The notes below the pieces were generated by a model. It was not told where the DNA came from. It did not search any database and saw only the letters and a list, made by a program, of their open reading frames with translations. Positions 61,107 to 64,000 of a stretch of 64,000 nt of DNA are shown here, piece by piece (position 1 is the first letter of the stretch; the number at the start of each line of letters is the position of its first letter). Both the position numbers and the translations under genes were made by a program. The DNA is from Heligmosomoides polygyrus polygyrus (Eukaryota > Nematoda > Chromadorea > Rhabditida > Heligmosomidae), in the NCBI GenBank assembly GCA_947396885.1, contig OX377206.1, positions 49,893,631 to 49,957,630 of the forward strand, read 5' to 3'.

Positions 61107-62280
61107 TTCAGCTTCATCCGTGGCATATCTTCTGAACAGGACGCCCTTTGCGCGACATCTGTGACCTGACCTCTAGACCAGGACATCTGTTGAGCGGTGT
61201 CGGTAACACGTATTCTGAACCCGGACACGTATTCATCGAAATTGGTGACACCTATCCTTAACCCGGGCGGCAGTTGAAAGACGACGTTGAAATGTCTTCT
61301 TAAACCGGACCTCTGTTGAGTTTCATCCGTGGCATCTCTTCTGAACATGGACGCCCTTTGCGCGACATCTGTGACATGACCTTCAGAGCAGGACATCTGT
61401 TGAGCGGTGTCGGCAACACGTATTCTGAACCCGGACGCGAATTCATCGAAATTGGTGACACCTATTCTTAACCCGGGCGGCAGTTGAACGACGACGTTGA
61501 CATCTCTTCTTAAACCGGACCTCTGTTGAACCTCATCCGCGGCATCTCTTCTGAACACGAACGCCCTTTGCGCGACATCTGTGACATGACCTCCAGACCA
61601 GGACATCTGTTGAGCGGTGTCGGTAACACGTATTCTGAACCCGGACGCGTATTCATCGAAATTGGTGACACCTATTCTTAACCCGGGCGGCAGTTGCACG
61701 ATGACGTTGACATGTCTTCTTAAACCGGACCTCTGTTGAACCTCATCCGCGGCATCTCTTCTAAACACGAACGCTCTTTGCGCGACATCTGTGGCCTGTT
61801 CTCGGAGCCCGGATGGCTGTTGAACGAAATTGGTGACACCTCTTCTGAACCGGGCGGCAGTTGCACGATGACGTTGACATGTCTTCTTAAACCGGACCTC
61901 TGTTGAACATCATCCGCGGCATCTCTTCTGAACACGAACGCCCTTTGCGCGACATCTGTGACATGACCTCCAGACCAGGACATCTGTTGAGCGGTGTCGG
62001 TAACACGTATTCTGAACCCGGACGCGTATTCATCGAAATTGGTGACACCTATTCTTAACCCGGGCGGCAGTTGAATGACGACGTTGACATGTCTTCTTAA
62101 ACCGGACCTCTGTTGAACCTCATCCGCGGCATCTCTTCTAAACACGAACGCTCTTTGCGCGACATCTGTGGCCTGTTCTCGGAGCCCGGATGGCTGTTGA
62201 ACGAAATTGGTGACACCTCTTCTAAGCCCGGGCGGCAGTTGAACGACGACGTTGACATGTCTTCTTAAACTGGACCTCTG
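61107..62280. repeat. Higher-order unit PPPtPT, 1174 bp, divergent type
   Basis: TCTAGA near 61173 and GAATTC near 61439; fourth copy of this type. Confidence 0.92.
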
Positions 62281-63244
62281 TTCAGCTTCATCCGTGGCAT
62301 CTCTTCTGAACAGGACGCCCTTTGCGCGACATCTGTGACATGACTTCCAGACCAGGACATCTGTTGAGCGGTGTCGGTAACACGTATTCTGAACCCGGAC
62401 GCGTATTCATCGAAATTGGTGGCACCTATTCTTAAACCGGGCGGCAGTTGAACGACGACGTTGACATCTCTTCTTAAACCGGACCTCTGTTGAGCTTCAT
62501 CCGTGGCATCTCTTCTAAACACGGACGCCCTTTGCGCGACATCTGTGACATGACCTCCAGACCAGGACATCTGTTGAGCGGTGTCGGTAACACGTATTCT
62601 GAACCCGGACGCGTATTCATCGAAATTGGTGACACCTATTCTTAACCCGGGCGGCAGTTGAATGACGACGTTGCCATGTCTTCTTAAACCGGACCTCTGT
62701 TGAGCTTTATCCGTGGCATCTCTTCTGAATATGGACGCCCTTTGCGCGACATCTGTGACATGACCTCCAGAGCAGGACATCTGTTGAGCGGTGTCGGCAA
62801 CACGTATTCTGAACCCGGACGCGTATTCATCGAAATTGGTGACACCTATTCTTAACCCGGGCGGCAGTTGAACGACGACGTTGACATCTCTTCTTAAACC
62901 GGACCTCTGTTGAACCTCATCCGTGGCATCTCTTCTAAACACGGACGCCCTTTGCGCGACATCTGTGGCCTGTTCTCGGAGCCGGGATGCCTGTTGAACG
63001 AAATTGGTGACACCTCTTCTGAACCGGGCGGCAGTTGCACGATGACGTTGACATGTCTTCTTAAACCGGACCTCTGTTGAACCTCATCCGCGGCATCTCT
63101 TCTGAACACGAACGCTCTTTGCGCGACATCTGTGGCCTGTTCTCGGAGCCCGGATGCTTGTTGAACGAAATTGGTGACACCTCTTCTAAACCCGAGCGGC
63201 AGTTGAACGACGACGTTGACATGTCTTCTTAAACTGGACCTCTG
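62281..63244. repeat. Higher-order unit PPPtT, 964 bp
   Basis: Fourth copy of the 34024 type. Confidence 0.92.
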
Positions 63245-63832
63245 TTCAGCTTCATCCGTGGCATCTATTCTGAACATGGACGCCCTTTGCGCGACATCTG
63301 TGACATAACCTCCAGACCAGGACATCTGTTGAGCGGTGTCGGTAACACGTATTCTGAACCCGGACGCGTATTCATCGAAATTGGTGACACCTATTCTTAA
63401 CCCGGGCGGCAGTTGAATGACGACGTTGACATGTCTTCTTAAAACGGACCTCTGTTGAGCCTCATCCGTGGCATCTCTTCTGAACACGGACGCCCTTTGC
63501 GCGACATCTGTGACATGACCTCCAGAGCAGGACATCTGTTGAGCGGTGTCGGCAACACGTATTCTGAACCCGGACGCGTATTCATCGAAATTGGTGACAC
63601 CTATTCTTAACCCGGGCGGCAGTTGAACGACGACGTTGACATCTCTTCTTAAACCGGACCTCTGTTCAACCTCATCCGTGGCATCTCTTCTAAACACGGA
63701 CGCCCTTTGCGCGACATCTGTGGCCTGTTCTCGGAGCCCGGATGCTTGTTGAACGAAATTGGTGACACCTCTTCTAAACCCGAGCGGCAGTTGAACGACG
63801 ACGTTGACATGTCTTCTTAAACTGGACCTCTG
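63245..63832. repeat. Higher-order unit PPT, 588 bp
   Basis: Third copy of the 39064 type, with GACATAACC near 63303. Confidence 0.92.
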
Positions 63833-64000
63833 TTCAGCTTCATCCGTGGCATCTCTTCTGAACATGGACGCCCTTTGCGCGACATCTGTGACATGACCTC
63901 CAGAGCAGGACATCTGTTGAGCGGTGTCGGTAACACGTATTCTGAACCCGGACGCGTATTCATCGAAATTGGTGACACCTATTCTTAACCCGGGCGGCAG
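63833..64000. repeat. Right-truncated unit (D-E-A-B)
   Basis: Four full modules; the window happens to stop at the last base of B. The array clearly continues. Confidence 0.92.

Larger units (their letters stand above)
1..64000. repeat. Giant hierarchical satellite array of 42-bp modules
   Basis: The entire window is direct tandem repetition of a degenerate 42-bp module in one orientation. Seven types (A-G) occur in two fixed orders: pentamer P = D-E-A-B-C (210 bp) and tetramer T = D-F-G-C (168 bp). By hand parse there are 1530 modules, 96 of them one base short, plus five copies of a 33-bp deletion; the sum accounts for every base. No unique sequence, transposon, inversion or RNA gene was seen. 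Multi-level organisation of this kind is known from eukaryotic satellites made by unequal crossover and gene conversion. Total array size is unknown because both edges are inside it. Confidence 0.98.
56653..64000. repeat. 7,558-bp tandem superrepeat, copy 2 (cut by window edge)
   Basis: Repeats copy 1 in the same order but gains a 587-bp PPT at 60520-61106, after which the offset is 8,145. The window ends inside the final unit. Confidence 0.9.

Noticed and set aside
1..64000. CRISPR array
   Set aside because: There are no unique spacers: repeats and intervening sequence are both tandem copies, and the period (42/210 bp) is unlike repeat-spacer units.
1..64000. Ribosomal DNA, tRNA cluster or other RNA gene repeats
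   Set aside because: No recognisable rRNA or tRNA core sequence or cloverleaf in any module.
1..64000. Transposable element or terminal repeats
   Set aside because: No transposase-like frame, no inverted ends and no target-site duplications; all repeats are direct.

Overview
The whole 64 kb window is one uninterrupted tandem satellite. I found no ordinary gene, RNA gene, transposon or unique sequence in it, and both window edges lie inside the array. Every base fits a 42-bp module read in one orientation. There are seven module types, A to G, each starting TTG or TTC, usually with TCTTCT near bases 22-27. A and E precede B and A as in A-B-C-D-E; F and G replace E-A-B in a shorter block. Two building blocks follow: a 210-bp pentamer P (D-E-A-B-C) and a 168-bp tetramer T (D-F-G-C). 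A lower-case t below means a tetramer whose G module has lost one base (41 bp).

The window is a string in these two letters. Units starting at a marker D module (TTCAGC or TTGAACC start after the variant TAAACTGG; usually 41 bp) have recurrent sizes: PT = 377 bp, PPT = 587 bp, PPPT = 797 bp and PPPtPT = 1174 bp. My hand parse gives 1530 modules. With 96 one-base-short modules and five copies of a 33-bp internal deletion, 1530 x 42 - 96 - 165 + 1 leading base = 64000, so nothing else is left over.

Layout. From 1 to about 23.4 kb the array is built of 377/797/1174-bp units, and a run of these units recurs at offsets of 12,875 and 8,680 bp. From 22.86 to 29.93 kb lies a 3,944-bp tandem duplication. 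From 28.98 kb to the end a different regime holds: 3,867-bp superunits (28983, 49095, 56653, and a 4,034-bp variant at 45061), rich in t blocks, chimeric modules and the 33-bp deletion. These are followed by 1174-, 964- and 588-bp units, with a 4,076-bp tandem duplication at 30.94-39.09 kb and a 7,558-bp one from 49.1 kb to the end. A local PPT cluster with its own variants sits at 40.74-43.09 kb.

Organism: a eukaryotic genome is most likely, because a satellite of this size and multi-level organisation is typical of eukaryotic centromeric, pericentromeric, subtelomeric or other heterochromatic blocks. I cannot name the species. The pentamer is about 52% GC and CpG is not depleted (17 CpG per 210 bp, observed/expected about 1.2 by hand count). 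That argues against long-term heavy germline CpG methylation, or for very recent expansion.

Coding: because 42 is a multiple of 3, one minus-strand frame stays open for up to 491 codons and translates as 14-residue repeats. The plus frame reads as a 14-residue repeat of the form L-N-D-I-G-D-T-S-S-E-P-G-R-L but has TAA in place of the Glu codon in modules B and C. One-base-short modules shift the frame in nearly every unit. I treat the open frames as by-products of the repeat, perhaps relics of an ancestral coding repeat, not as genes.
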